Source: Bacteroidales bacterium (GTDB lineage Bacteria; Bacteroidota; Bacteroidia; Bacteroidales; Dysgonomonadaceae). Taken from it: 5,883 nucleotides of DNA. The stretch lies in the NCBI GenBank assembly GCA_012841425.1, contig DUUR01000035.1, positions 1 to 5,883 of the forward strand, given 5' to 3'. Positions 1 through 5,883 of this stretch are shown here, in pieces. Made by a program: the position numbers and the translations under genes. Position 1 is the stretch's first letter. Every line of letters starts with the position of its first letter. A model generated the notes under the pieces. The model was not told the origin of the DNA. It saw only the letters and a program-made list of their open reading frames with translations, and ran no database searches.

Positions 1-2
1 AG

Positions 3-830
3 CTTAAGTACAATGGTCAAAGCAAGTGGGTATTATTAGTAAGTATTAATCCCGGAGGACCTAATGGTGGAAGTGCTACGCAATACTTTATAGGAGACTT
101 TGATGGCATCACTTTTACACCCGATGAAAATCCATATCCAATTTGGCTTGATTACGGTCGAGACAACTATGCAGGTGTAACTTGGAGCAATATTCCTGAA
201 TCAGACGGTCGCAAATTATTTATAGGATGGATGAACAACTGGGATTATGCCAACCAAATTCCACCTGTTAATTTTGCAGGAGCCATGACCTTACCTCGTA
301 CATTAAAATTGATGCATAATGGGAATCATCTTGTTGTTGCTAATCCACCAGCAGAAGAGGTTAATGCATTACGTGGTAAGTCTAGAGAGCTTGATTCCTT
401 TAGAGTTAACAAATCACATCAGATAAAGGAATTAACAACTGAAATGAATGATGTTTTCGAAATAGAGATGGAGATAGAAACAAATTCTTCATCAAAATTC
501 AGTTTTGTTTTGAGTAACGAAGTTGAAGAGAAGATAGTTTTTGATTTCGATCTTGAAAGTGGTTTGTTCAGCGTTGATAGATCGAAAAGCGGATTAGTTA
601 GTTTTAGCAACAAATTTTCATCAAATAAGAGCGAAGCTCCATTAATAAAAAGAGAAATCTATAAAGTAAGACTTTTTATTGATAAATTATCGACTGAATG
701 CTTTATAAATGACGGCGAATTGGTGCAAACTAATACTGTTTTCCCTTCATCACCATACAATACAATCACTTTTAATTGTGAGGGTGAAATAAAAGTGAAC
801 AAAATGAATGTTTACCCAATTCAGAAATAA
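3..830 (+). CDS. Glycoside hydrolase family 32 (levanase/fructanase/invertase type), 3' part
   Basis: The reading frame is open from base 3, so the gene begins left of the window; 275 residues are visible. The ATG at 231 is internal to the domain and is not the start. Family GH32 enzymes hydrolyse beta-fructosides such as sucrose, inulin and levan. Visible GH32 landmarks, numbered from the first visible codon, are YFIGDFDG (28-35), DYGRDNYAGVTWSN (50-63), IGWMNNWDYA (74-83) and GAMTLPR (93-99), all late blades of the five-bladed propeller. The remaining 175 or so residues fit the C-terminal beta-sandwich. The nucleophile (WMNDPNG), RDP and EC motifs would lie upstream, so activity cannot be judged here. 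Substrate (sucrose, inulin or levan) and export signal cannot be read either. Two sugar-handling genes follow on the same strand, the first after 64 bases. Family assignment is firm; specificity is unknown. Confidence 0.95.
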   Translation, partial: LKYNGQSKWVLLVSINPGGPNGGSATQYFIGDFDGITFTPDENPYPIWLDYGRDNYAGVTWSNIPESDGRKLFIGWMNNWDYANQIPPVNFAGAMTLPRTLKLMHNGNHLVVANPPAEEVNALRGKSRELDSFRVNKSHQIKELTTEMNDVFEIEMEIETNSSSKFSFVLSNEVEEKIVFDFDLESGLFSVDRSKSGLVSFSNKFSSNKSEAPLIKREIYKVRLFIDKLSTECFINDGELVQTNTVFPSSPYNTITFNCEGEIKVNKMNVYPIQK

Positions 831-894
831 AAATAATAGATCATATAACAAAACGAATACAACTTTATGAATCACTCTTCTTTAAAAAATAATT

Positions 895-2055
895 ATGAAC
901 ATAACAAGACAAGAAAATAAATATTTAAAGATTATCCCAGTAATTTTGGCTTTTTTTGCCATGGGATTTGTAGATTTAGTTGGTATAGCAACCAACTATG
1001 TTAAAGCAGACTTTGATCTATCGGATACAGTTGCAAATCTTTTTCCTTCTATGGTCTTTTTCTGGTTTCTCATCTTTTCCGTTCCCACGGGAATGCTTAT
1101 GAATAGGATAGGACGTAGAAAAACAGTACTGTTAAGTTTAATCGTAACAACTGCAGCATTAGCCCTTCCCTATTTAAACTACAGTTTTGCATCTATGCTG
1201 GTTTCATTTTCTTTGCTTGGCATTGGAAATACATTAATGCAGGTATCGATTAATCCACTTTTATCTAATATTGTTAGAGGTGAAAAGCTAGCAAGCTCAT
1301 TAACTCTTGGGCAATTTGTGAAAGCTATAGCTTCATTTATTGCCCCACTGATTGCTGCCTGGGCTGCAGCAAGTTTTGGTGACTGGAAACTCCTCTTTCC
1401 TATCTTTATGGTTGTAGCAGTAATAGCCACAATTTGGCTCGGTCTTACCCAAATTAAAGAAGACGAGATTACAGATAAAACCTCAACCATATTTCAATGT
1501 TTATCCTTGTTAGGAGACCGAATAATCTTACTTTCATTTTTGGGGATAATATGTCATGTGGGTATCGATGTAGGGGTGAATGTTACTGCACCAAAAATAT
1601 TGATAGAAAGACTAGACATGCCTCTTACTGAGGCAGGCTTTGCAACCAGTCTTTATTTTCTATTTCGAACTATTGGTACATTTACTGGAGTGATTGCATT
1701 AGCACGTACTTCCGCAAAGAAAGTTTTTGGAATTAGCGTTATTTTAATGTTATTTTCTATGATTGGTCTACTTATGTTCCATAATCTAACACTTATTTAT
1801 ATTTCTATCGCTTTAGTTGGATTAGGTAATTCTAATATTTTCCCTATCCTATTATTCAAAGCTATGTCATACTTACCTACTAAGAAAAACGAGGTGTCTG
1901 GTCTGATGATAATGGGTTTATTTGGTGGAACTATTTTTCCTTTACTCATGGGACTACTTTCCGATACTATGAATTCTCAGATGGGAGCTCTTATTGTTTT
2001 GAGTGTAGGAGTAGCTTATCTAATATTTCTATCATTTAAACTTAGAAAAGGATAA
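895..2055 (+). CDS. MFS sugar permease, FucP-like; probable fructose importer
   Basis: A 386-residue hydrophobic protein with about twelve predicted membrane segments, roughly at 13-33, 47-67, 75-95, 98-118, 140-160, 165-184, 208-228, 245-268, 275-295, 298-320, 335-357 and 362-382. A variant MFS motif A follows segment 2: G66, N70, R71, G73, R74, R75, K76, with the usual Asp replaced by Asn70. The GLGNSNIFP (309-317) and GGTIFPLLMG (344-353) stretches resemble the fucose/glucose/galactose permease branch. Asp27 in the first segment may match the proton-coupling Asp of FucP, while Gln116 seems to occupy the place of a FucP Glu; both matches are from memory of the family. From its position between a GH32 gene and a fructokinase gene, the likely cargo is fructose entering the cytoplasm. 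The same order occurs in the Bacteroides thetaiotaomicron levan locus (BT1759-BT1757). The ATG at 895 precedes the first membrane segment by a suitable distance; no Shine-Dalgarno is seen, as is normal in this phylum. Substrate is inferred from context. Confidence 0.9.
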   Translation: MNITRQENKYLKIIPVILAFFAMGFVDLVGIATNYVKADFDLSDTVANLFPSMVFFWFLIFSVPTGMLMNRIGRRKTVLLSLIVTTAALALPYLNYSFASMLVSFSLLGIGNTLMQVSINPLLSNIVRGEKLASSLTLGQFVKAIASFIAPLIAAWAAASFGDWKLLFPIFMVVAVIATIWLGLTQIKEDEITDKTSTIFQCLSLLGDRIILLSFLGIICHVGIDVGVNVTAPKILIERLDMPLTEAGFATSLYFLFRTIGTFTGVIALARTSAKKVFGISVILMLFSMIGLLMFHNLTLIYISIALVGLGNSNIFPILLFKAMSYLPTKKNEVSGLMIMGLFGGTIFPLLMGLLSDTMNSQMGALIVLSVGVAYLIFLSFKLRKG

Positions 2056-2135
2056 TTTCGAAATGATTTGAGGTAGTTTTTCTCTTTGCTTAGATAAAAT
2101 CAGGTAGATTTATTTATATAATAATAATAATCAAT

Positions 2136-3017
2136 ATGAAAAAAATAATAGTTGGATTAGGTGAGATACTTTGGGATGTATTTCCAGAACAGAAAATACT
2201 GGGAGGTGCTCCTGCAAACTTCGCATATTATGTTTCTCAATTTGGATTTAATGGTAATGTAATTAGTGCTGTAGGTGATGATATTCTAGGAAAAGAAATT
2301 CTCAATTCTTTGGAAGAAAAAAGTCTTAACTGTTTGATTGAGACAACTAGTTTTCCTACTGGAATAGTACAAGTAACCTTGAGTGGAGAGGGTATTCCTA
2401 GTTATGAAATTTGTGAAAACGTAGCTTGGGACAATATACCATTTACAGAGCATACTGAAAAATTGGCTAATAAAGCTGCTGCAGTATGTTTTGGATCTCT
2501 TGCGCAAAGAAGCAAAACTTCGCGTGAGACAATAAGAAGATTTCTGCTAGCTACTCCACCAGATTGCTTGAGAATATTTGATGTCAATCTGCGTCAACAT
2601 TTTTACGATCAAAATGTCATTGAAGAATCACTCAAAATATGTAATGTTTTGAAGATGAATGAAGATGAGCTTGAAATATTGGCAGGCATGATAAAATTGG
2701 ATGTGAAAAATGATATAGAATTTTGCAAACATTTATTGAAAAAAAATCATCTTGAAGTAATTATTTTAACAAAAGGTACAGAAGGGAGCTATATTTTCAC
2801 AAAAAACGATATGTCATTTCAATCAACACCTAAAGTACAAGTTGCAGATACTGTTGGAGCCGGAGACTCTTTTACTGCTGCTTTCGTCTCTGCATTTTTA
2901 TCAGATAAATCGATAAAGGAATCACATCGTATTGCAGTTGAGGTTTCAGCTTTCGTATGTCAAAAATATGGAGCTATGTCGGAATTGAGTCCATCAATTA
3001 TGAGTTTGATAAAATAG
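2136..3017 (+). CDS. PfkB-family carbohydrate kinase, probable fructokinase
   Basis: A 293-residue cytoplasmic kinase of the ribokinase/PfkB family, of normal length. The N-terminal sugar-binding region shows GEILWD (9-14) and the glycine-rich GGAPANFA (23-30), which is characteristic of bacterial fructokinases. The C-terminal signature DTVGAGDSF (238-246) carries the anion-hole glycines and the catalytic base Asp244. The expected reaction is ATP-dependent phosphorylation of fructose, yielding fructose-6-phosphate for glycolysis. It lies 80 bases after the permease gene on the same strand and completes a GH32-permease-kinase set. The larger gap leaves room for its own promoter, but I see no convincing one. 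The ATG at 2136 begins exactly at the first beta strand (KKIIVGLGE), so the start is well supported. Other PfkB sugars cannot be excluded by sequence alone, but the context favours fructose. Confidence 0.93.
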   Translation: MKKIIVGLGEILWDVFPEQKILGGAPANFAYYVSQFGFNGNVISAVGDDILGKEILNSLEEKSLNCLIETTSFPTGIVQVTLSGEGIPSYEICENVAWDNIPFTEHTEKLANKAAAVCFGSLAQRSKTSRETIRRFLLATPPDCLRIFDVNLRQHFYDQNVIEESLKICNVLKMNEDELEILAGMIKLDVKNDIEFCKHLLKKNHLEVIILTKGTEGSYIFTKNDMSFQSTPKVQVADTVGAGDSFTAAFVSAFLSDKSIKESHRIAVEVSAFVCQKYGAMSELSPSIMSLIK

Positions 3018-3178
3018 TGTAAAATATCTTTTTAACTTCATGAGAATTATTATTCATCAAGTAAAATCAATACTCTTTAAATAGCTTTTCTTTATCATTG
3101 TTGTTTTCTAATTGAAAAACTGATCAGATTGGAGATTTAAATCAAATAAATAATTTTCATGTATAAATCAATAAATCT

Positions 3179-3240
3179 ATACCCTTAGGTGCAAGGTGCA
3201 AGTGTCTATATATAGACCTTGCACCTTGCACCTAAGGTAT
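3179..3240. repeat. 30-bp near-perfect inverted repeat with doubled GGTGCAA heptamer
   Basis: The left arm 3179-3210 pairs with the right arm 3211-3240 over 30 base pairs. Only two single-base bulges interrupt it: one extra C within 3182-3184 and T3203. The arms meet at the perfect palindrome GTCTATATATAGAC (3204-3217), so almost no loop remains; a cruciform or a tightly closed RNA hairpin is possible. Each arm contains a tandem heptamer, GGTGCAAGGTGCAAG on the left and its complement on the right. The symmetry may reach further out: AAATCAAT at 3165-3172 has its complement ATTGATTT at 3244-3251. There is no T tract after the right arm, so it is not a standard intrinsic terminator. It could be a REP-like or MITE-like repeat, or a stabilising 3' hairpin of the fructan transcript. 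Confidence 0.9.
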
Positions 3241-3417
3241 GTGATTGATTTACAATGTAGTTGCATATCCAAAAAAATGTATTAGCTTTGAACCTGAGTT
3301 ACATGCAGACAAAAAGTAGACATAACATACAAAATTGCATTGAATTCGAAATTTCCCAAATCGTACACCATAGTTTATAAAAGAAGGTAAGCGATTATAT
3401 TTGAACAGTTTATAGAG

Positions 3418-3444
3418 TAGGGTTCTAATCCCTCCAGCTCCACT
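3418..3444 (+). other. Degraded tmRNA (ssrA) 3'-end segment, candidate attachment-site remnant
   Basis: Read on the + strand, this segment has the layout of a tmRNA 3' terminus. It has a T-stem (TAGGG 3418-3422 with CCCTC 3430-3434), a seven-base loop TTCTAAT (3423-3429), the acceptor strand CAGCTCC (3435-3441) and a terminal ACT. The acceptor strand and neighbouring bases match the well-known tmRNA ending CCAGCTCCACCA. Two faults suggest it no longer works: the outermost T-stem pair is T-C, and the fourth loop base is T where a purine is expected. No matching 5' acceptor strand (GGGGCTG or GGAGCTG) and no tag-peptide coding region occur upstream in the gap. The segment is therefore a 3' fragment, not a gene. 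The tmRNA 3' end is a frequent target of tyrosine-recombinase elements, so a displaced attachment site is the likely explanation. A fragment of a tRNA gene is a weaker alternative. Confidence 0.65.
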
Positions 3445-3448
3445 TAAA

Positions 3449-3495
3449 AAAAAAGGGTGTAAATCGAAATATTGAAACGATTTACACCCTTTTTT
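3449..3495. terminator. Strong bidirectional intrinsic terminator
   Basis: An 18-bp perfect stem (3449-3466 with 3478-3495) closes an 11-base loop. It has an A-rich left foot and a T-rich right foot around the GGGTGTAAATCG core, so it can end transcripts in both directions. On the + strand it lies directly after the tmRNA-like segment. On the - strand it lies 41 bases past the stop of the secreted-protein gene and so ends the sigma-factor operon. Its closeness to the ssrA-like 3' end suggests it was originally the ssrA terminator. Confidence 0.92.
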
Positions 3496-3536
3496 ATTGA
3501 TTATTTATTAAAATAAATCTGAATGTGTTCCAGTAG

Positions 3537-3992
3537 CTACCTCTGCTCCCTCCTAAAATTACTCACCTCTTTTTGCATGAAATCTCTTTCGGCCTGTTGT
3601 GCTTTATACAACTTCTCGGGAGTTAAAACACCTTCAAATTTCTTGGCAAACTCTTTATCCAGGGCAGCCTCTTTAAGTTTTACCTCCACGTCATCTTCCA
3701 AAAGTTTACGGTACTCTGCTTCAGAGATATTGCTGTTATCTTTTATTTTCTGAACCCTATCCCTGTGTGTTCTGCGAAGTTCAAACTTCTGCCTAGTCAA
3801 TTCATTATTTAATGGGAAGAATTTATCCGCTTCACTATTTGTAAGTCCCGCTTCCTTCGTGATATACTCCACTTTTCTTTTCTCAAAATCTTCAATATTC
3901 ATTTTCCTGTTCCTATTCTGAGCTTGAACAGAGTTGAAATTAAGCGATAGCATGAAAGCGAACAACAACATTATAATGTTACTTCTCATCAT
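3537..3992 (-). CDS. Small secreted helical protein, Spy/CpxP/CnrX-like
   Basis: A 151-residue protein with a signal peptide: hydrophobic core about residues 5-19 and probable cleavage after VQA (22-24). The mature part is charged and almost entirely helical. It has two stretches resembling the LTxxQ motif of the Spy/CpxP group, LTNSEADKFFP (50-60) and LTPEKLYKAQQ (123-133). Relatives act in the periplasm as chaperones or as stress sensors coupled to a sigma factor or two-component system. It is the last gene of the - strand cluster, 30 bases after the membrane protein gene, so a role in envelope-stress sensing with that protein and the sigma factor is plausible. The mature protein has only one His (76), two Met (31 and 139) and no Cys, so metal sensing like that of CnrX is not supported. 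The start is a double ATG; the first is used here. The fold class is probable, the exact function unknown. Confidence 0.8.
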   Translation of the reverse strand: MMRSNIIMLLFAFMLSLNFNSVQAQNRNRKMNIEDFEKRKVEYITKEAGLTNSEADKFFPLNNELTRQKFELRRTHRDRVQKIKDNSNISEAEYRKLLEDDVEVKLKEAALDKEFAKKFEGVLTPEKLYKAQQAERDFMQKEVSNFRREQR

Positions 3993-4022
3993 AATTTTTT
4001 TATTATATATGTCTTATTCTTT

Positions 4023-4433
4023 TTAGTTTAAATAATATTGGTCATACATATAGTCGTAATAACCATCATCAATTAGTTGATCTTCTAGGTAATTATAAAA
4101 CTCCTCTTCTGTGATATGCACTGTAGACCAGTAGCTGGAAGTTGAAGTTGCACCCTCTACAGATTGCTCTGCTACAACTGGCTCCTGCACATCCGCAGCC
4201 CCATTGTTATTAGTCAAGAAGTTGATCATAAAATACAATCCCAAAAACATTGCAGCCATATATACCCATGGTTTTGCTCTGTCCCACATAGTAATTTTAA
4301 CTGGCGCTTGAAACTCTTTTTCAGGAAGTAGATTCATTATTTCTTCATTAAAATTCTCGAAATAATTATCGGGCACCTTAAATGGAGTCTTATTTTTATC
4401 TATGTCTTGTAATTTGTTAAAATTGACTTTCAT
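4023..4433 (-). CDS. Single-pass membrane protein, probable anti-sigma factor
   Basis: A 136-residue protein with one membrane segment at about 56-73, no signal peptide, and a probable N-in topology. The cytoplasmic part has the PFKVPDNYFENFNEEIMNLLPE region (17-38), which I know as a common opening of small membrane proteins encoded next to ECF sigma genes in Bacteroidota. This is the part expected to hold the sigma factor. The outer part (74-136) starts with a low-complexity linker and ends in an acidic, tyrosine-rich tail (TEEEFYNYLEDQL at 108-120, then YYDYMYDQYY at 125-134). It lacks the HxxxCxxC zinc motif of ZAS-type anti-sigma factors. The gene is 53 bases after the sigma gene and 30 before the secreted-protein gene. 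The anti-sigma role rests on layout and position; no experimental family match can be claimed. Confidence 0.8.
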   Translation of the reverse strand: MKVNFNKLQDIDKNKTPFKVPDNYFENFNEEIMNLLPEKEFQAPVKITMWDRAKPWVYMAAMFLGLYFMINFLTNNNGAADVQEPVVAEQSVEGATSTSSYWSTVHITEEEFYNYLEDQLIDDGYYDYMYDQYYLN

Positions 4434-4486
4434 TACATTCTTTTTTGGGCTGTTCTGTAGAATAGACTTAATGAAAAATAAAAGGT

Positions 4487-5053
4487 TTAATCAGGTTCAC
4501 TTAAAAATTTCTCAACCTTTTTCACTGCATGATGATACGAAGCCTTTAACGCTCCAACCGATGTACCGAGAATATCCGATATCTCATCATATTTCATATC
4601 CTCAAAATACTTCATCTGAAATACTAGCTTTTGCTTTTCGGGAAGTGTAAGAATTGCTTTTTGCAAAAGTAATTGAGCCTCATCACCATCAAAGTAGGTA
4701 TCACTCTCAAGGGTATTTATCAGAAAAGAGTCGTCCTCATCAATTGAGATATTGCTCTGATTACGTTTCTTATTAAGAAAAGTGATACTCTCATTTATAG
4801 CAATACGATACAGCCAGGTAGAAAGCTTAGAGTCGCCCCTGAAATTATCAATGTTTGTCCAAGCCTTTATAAACACATCCTGAAGTATATCATTAGCATC
4901 GTCGTGCGATAGCACCATCTTTCTAATCTGCCAATAAAGCCTTTCGCTATACTCGGATACAAGTTTAGCAAAAGCCTTTCGTGCAGTTTGCAGATCTTTT
5001 AATTCCTCAAGAAGTTGGTCGTCGTCAATCATTTCAATATAATTGGGTTTCAC
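4487..5053 (-). CDS. ECF (group 4) RNA polymerase sigma factor
   Basis: A 188-residue sigma-70 family protein with only regions 2 and 4, as in extracytoplasmic function sigma factors. Region 2 covers about 27-97 and includes DILQDVFIKAW (55-65) for core binding and FRGDSKLSTWLYRIAINES (71-89) for -10 recognition and melting. Region 4 covers about 130-183, with LTLPEKQKLVF (136-145 and on) and the helix-turn-helix YDEISDILGTSVGALKASYHHA (155-176) that reads the -35 element. It should direct RNA polymerase to a small stress regulon, under control of the membrane protein encoded just downstream. The longest frame starts at GTG 5053, 20 bases after the TPR gene stops; an in-frame ATG at 5032 would give 181 residues and is an equally good start, since both leave region 2 whole. 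No promoter resembling an autoregulatory site was identified. Confidence 0.95.
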   Translation of the reverse strand: MKPNYIEMIDDDQLLEELKDLQTARKAFAKLVSEYSERLYWQIRKMVLSHDDANDILQDVFIKAWTNIDNFRGDSKLSTWLYRIAINESITFLNKKRNQSNISIDEDDSFLINTLESDTYFDGDEAQLLLQKAILTLPEKQKLVFQMKYFEDMKYDEISDILGTSVGALKASYHHAVKKVEKFLSEPD

Positions 5054-5073
5054 AACAAAGATAAAAGTTTTTT

Positions 5074-5883
5074 TTAACTTTTATCAGAAGTTTCACCTTT
5101 TTCAAACCACATAATAAAATTAAGAGCTACTTCAGTATTATTTTCCCACCATTCAAACGACTCGGGAAAGTACGAAACGCTTATGTATCGGCAAAAAGCA
5201 TCATAATAATTAGAGTGAGCAATGTGCGAGAAAAAAGGAATATAAAATGTCCATAAAACCCCCTCATTAGAATTTTTACTCTCCCTTTCTAGTATTTTCA
5301 TGATTTCCAAGTTAACTGTTTTAAATAGTATGAAATCATCAACCTCTTTCGATGCAGTATTAATAGAGTCTTTTGTGGATGTTATTGCATGATACACAAA
5401 ATTTCTATTAAGTCCGTTTTCTATTGATAGGGGAGGCAGCTTGTCTTTACTTACCGCATTCTCGTTTTTGTTTTTCAAAAGCTGTTGTTGTATAAAAGAT
5501 CTCTCAACCGGCTCTTCCACTTCTCTCAATTGCATTAATTGCAACATCTCGGTAAACGCGTTTTTAGATCTTTTACTATCTGGCTCAAGCAACAGAAACA
5601 TTTGAAATGACAATATACTTTGCACCCACAAGCCTTTGTCCTTCAGTGTATATGCATTTAGGAGGAATGCTCCACTGTGCGACTTGTCAAGGTCTATGGC
5701 TATTTTAATATGCTCTAGTGTTTTATCAATATCACCCTTCTTGTAATAATTGAGAGCTAAGTTGAAATGTAAAATAGACTTAGCACCATTTTTTTCCAAT
5801 CCTTCATACAGCAGTTCAATTGCTTCATCAACTTTCTCCATCTCTGCAAGCGATTCGCTCTTCACAGCATATGCACCCGACGA
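5074..5883 (-). CDS. TPR-repeat protein, truncated by the window edge
   Basis: The frame is open to the right edge, so the N-terminus is missing; 269 residues are visible. A GTG at 5865 is in frame but lies inside the first repeat and is unlikely to be the start. Three consecutive 34-residue tetratricopeptide repeats are seen at about 3-36, 37-70 and 71-104 of the visible part, with the usual small-residue and aromatic pattern (for example LALNYYKKGDIDKTLEHIK). More repeats probably lie upstream. The last 165 residues or so contain no repeat I can recognise and are rich in aromatic residues near the end. TPR arrays are protein-binding scaffolds; no enzymatic motif or membrane segment is visible here. 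The gene ends 20 bases before the sigma gene on the same strand, so the two are probably cotranscribed, and the protein may belong to the same stress pathway. Specific function is unknown. Confidence 0.88.
   Translation of the reverse strand, partial: SSGAYAVKSESLAEMEKVDEAIELLYEGLEKNGAKSILHFNLALNYYKKGDIDKTLEHIKIAIDLDKSHSGAFLLNAYTLKDKGLWVQSILSFQMFLLLEPDSKRSKNAFTEMLQLMQLREVEEPVERSFIQQQLLKNKNENAVSKDKLPPLSIENGLNRNFVYHAITSTKDSINTASKEVDDFILFKTVNLEIMKILERESKNSNEGVLWTFYIPFFSHIAHSNYYDAFCRYISVSYFPESFEWWENNTEVALNFIMWFEKGETSDKS

Larger units (their letters stand above)
3018..3448. other. Non-coding gap between convergent gene blocks
   Basis: No reading frame here looks like a gene on either strand. The first 150 bases or so are plain AT-rich DNA with no obvious intrinsic terminator for the fructokinase transcript. 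A long palindrome follows at 3179-3240. About 180 bases without recognisable structure come next, and then a tmRNA-3'-end-like segment at 3418-3444, just before the terminator at 3449-3495. The gap runs on to the end of the secreted-protein gene at 3537. Confidence 0.8.

Noticed and set aside
231..830. The ATG at 231 as the true start of the GH32-like gene
   Set aside because: The frame is open upstream to base 3 and encodes conserved GH32 motifs (YFIGDFDG and DYGRDNYAGVTWSN), so this Met is internal.
2056..2135. Bacteroidota-type promoter before the fructokinase gene (TTTG at 2085, TAGATTTA at 2105)
   Set aside because: The spacing between the two elements is 16 bases, shorter than the usual 19-21 or so, and the -7 element lacks the final G; in AT-rich DNA this is easily chance.
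3179..3240. The palindrome as an intrinsic terminator of the fructokinase transcript
   Set aside because: No run of T follows the right arm, so it does not fit the standard form, although a role at the mRNA 3' end is still possible.
3179..3240. CRISPR array
   Set aside because: The repeats are heptamers inside a single palindrome with no spacers and no cas genes nearby.
3050..3444. A complete tmRNA gene ending at 3444
   Set aside because: A tmRNA of normal length would start near 3050-3090, but no 5' acceptor strand pairing with CAGCTCC and no tag-peptide coding stretch is present, and the region contains a large unrelated palindrome.
3370..3444. A tRNA gene ending in CAGCTCCACT
   Set aside because: There is no matching 5' acceptor strand, D-arm or anticodon arm in the preceding 75 bases.
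3523..3753. A + strand reading frame of 76 codons
   Set aside because: It lies opposite the secreted-protein gene, is serine- and leucine-rich as expected of an antisense frame, and has no recognisable domain.

Overview
This window is AT-rich DNA from a member of the Bacteroidota, probably of Bacteroidales type. The reasons are a GH32 / FucP-like permease / fructokinase trio of the kind found in Bacteroides fructan loci, start codons without clear Shine-Dalgarno sequences, and an ECF sigma factor operon with the small membrane and periplasmic partners common in that phylum. The genus cannot be fixed from this sequence. No wholly new system is visible. The unusual material is in the 519-base gap between the two gene blocks.

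Positions 1-3017 (+ strand) look like the end of a fructan or sucrose utilization locus. They hold the 3' part of a glycoside hydrolase family 32 gene that enters from the left edge, then an inner-membrane sugar permease of the major facilitator superfamily, then a PfkB-family fructokinase. The inferred pathway is: GH32 releases fructose from fructan or sucrose, the permease brings it across the inner membrane, and the kinase phosphorylates it for glycolysis. No SusC/SusD pair or sensor lies inside the window.

Positions 3018-3536 contain no gene. They hold an AT-rich stretch, a near-perfect 30-bp inverted repeat built on a doubled GGTGCAA heptamer, a 27-base segment that looks like the damaged 3' end of a tmRNA gene (ssrA) with no tmRNA body, and directly after it a strong, symmetrical intrinsic terminator. 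The best reading is that the tmRNA-like segment is a displaced ssrA 3' end left by an element that integrated into ssrA. The fructan genes would then lie on the island side and the sigma operon on the core side. This is inference: no integrase and no second copy are in the window.

Positions 3537-5883 (- strand) are a tightly spaced cluster, read right to left: a TPR-repeat protein (truncated by the right edge), an ECF sigma factor, a single-pass membrane protein with the layout of an anti-sigma factor, and a small secreted helical protein resembling the Spy/CpxP/CnrX group. The gaps are 20, 53 and 30 bases, which fits one transcript. The arrangement suggests envelope-stress sensing with the signal passed to the sigma factor. 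The two gene blocks converge on the bidirectional terminator.
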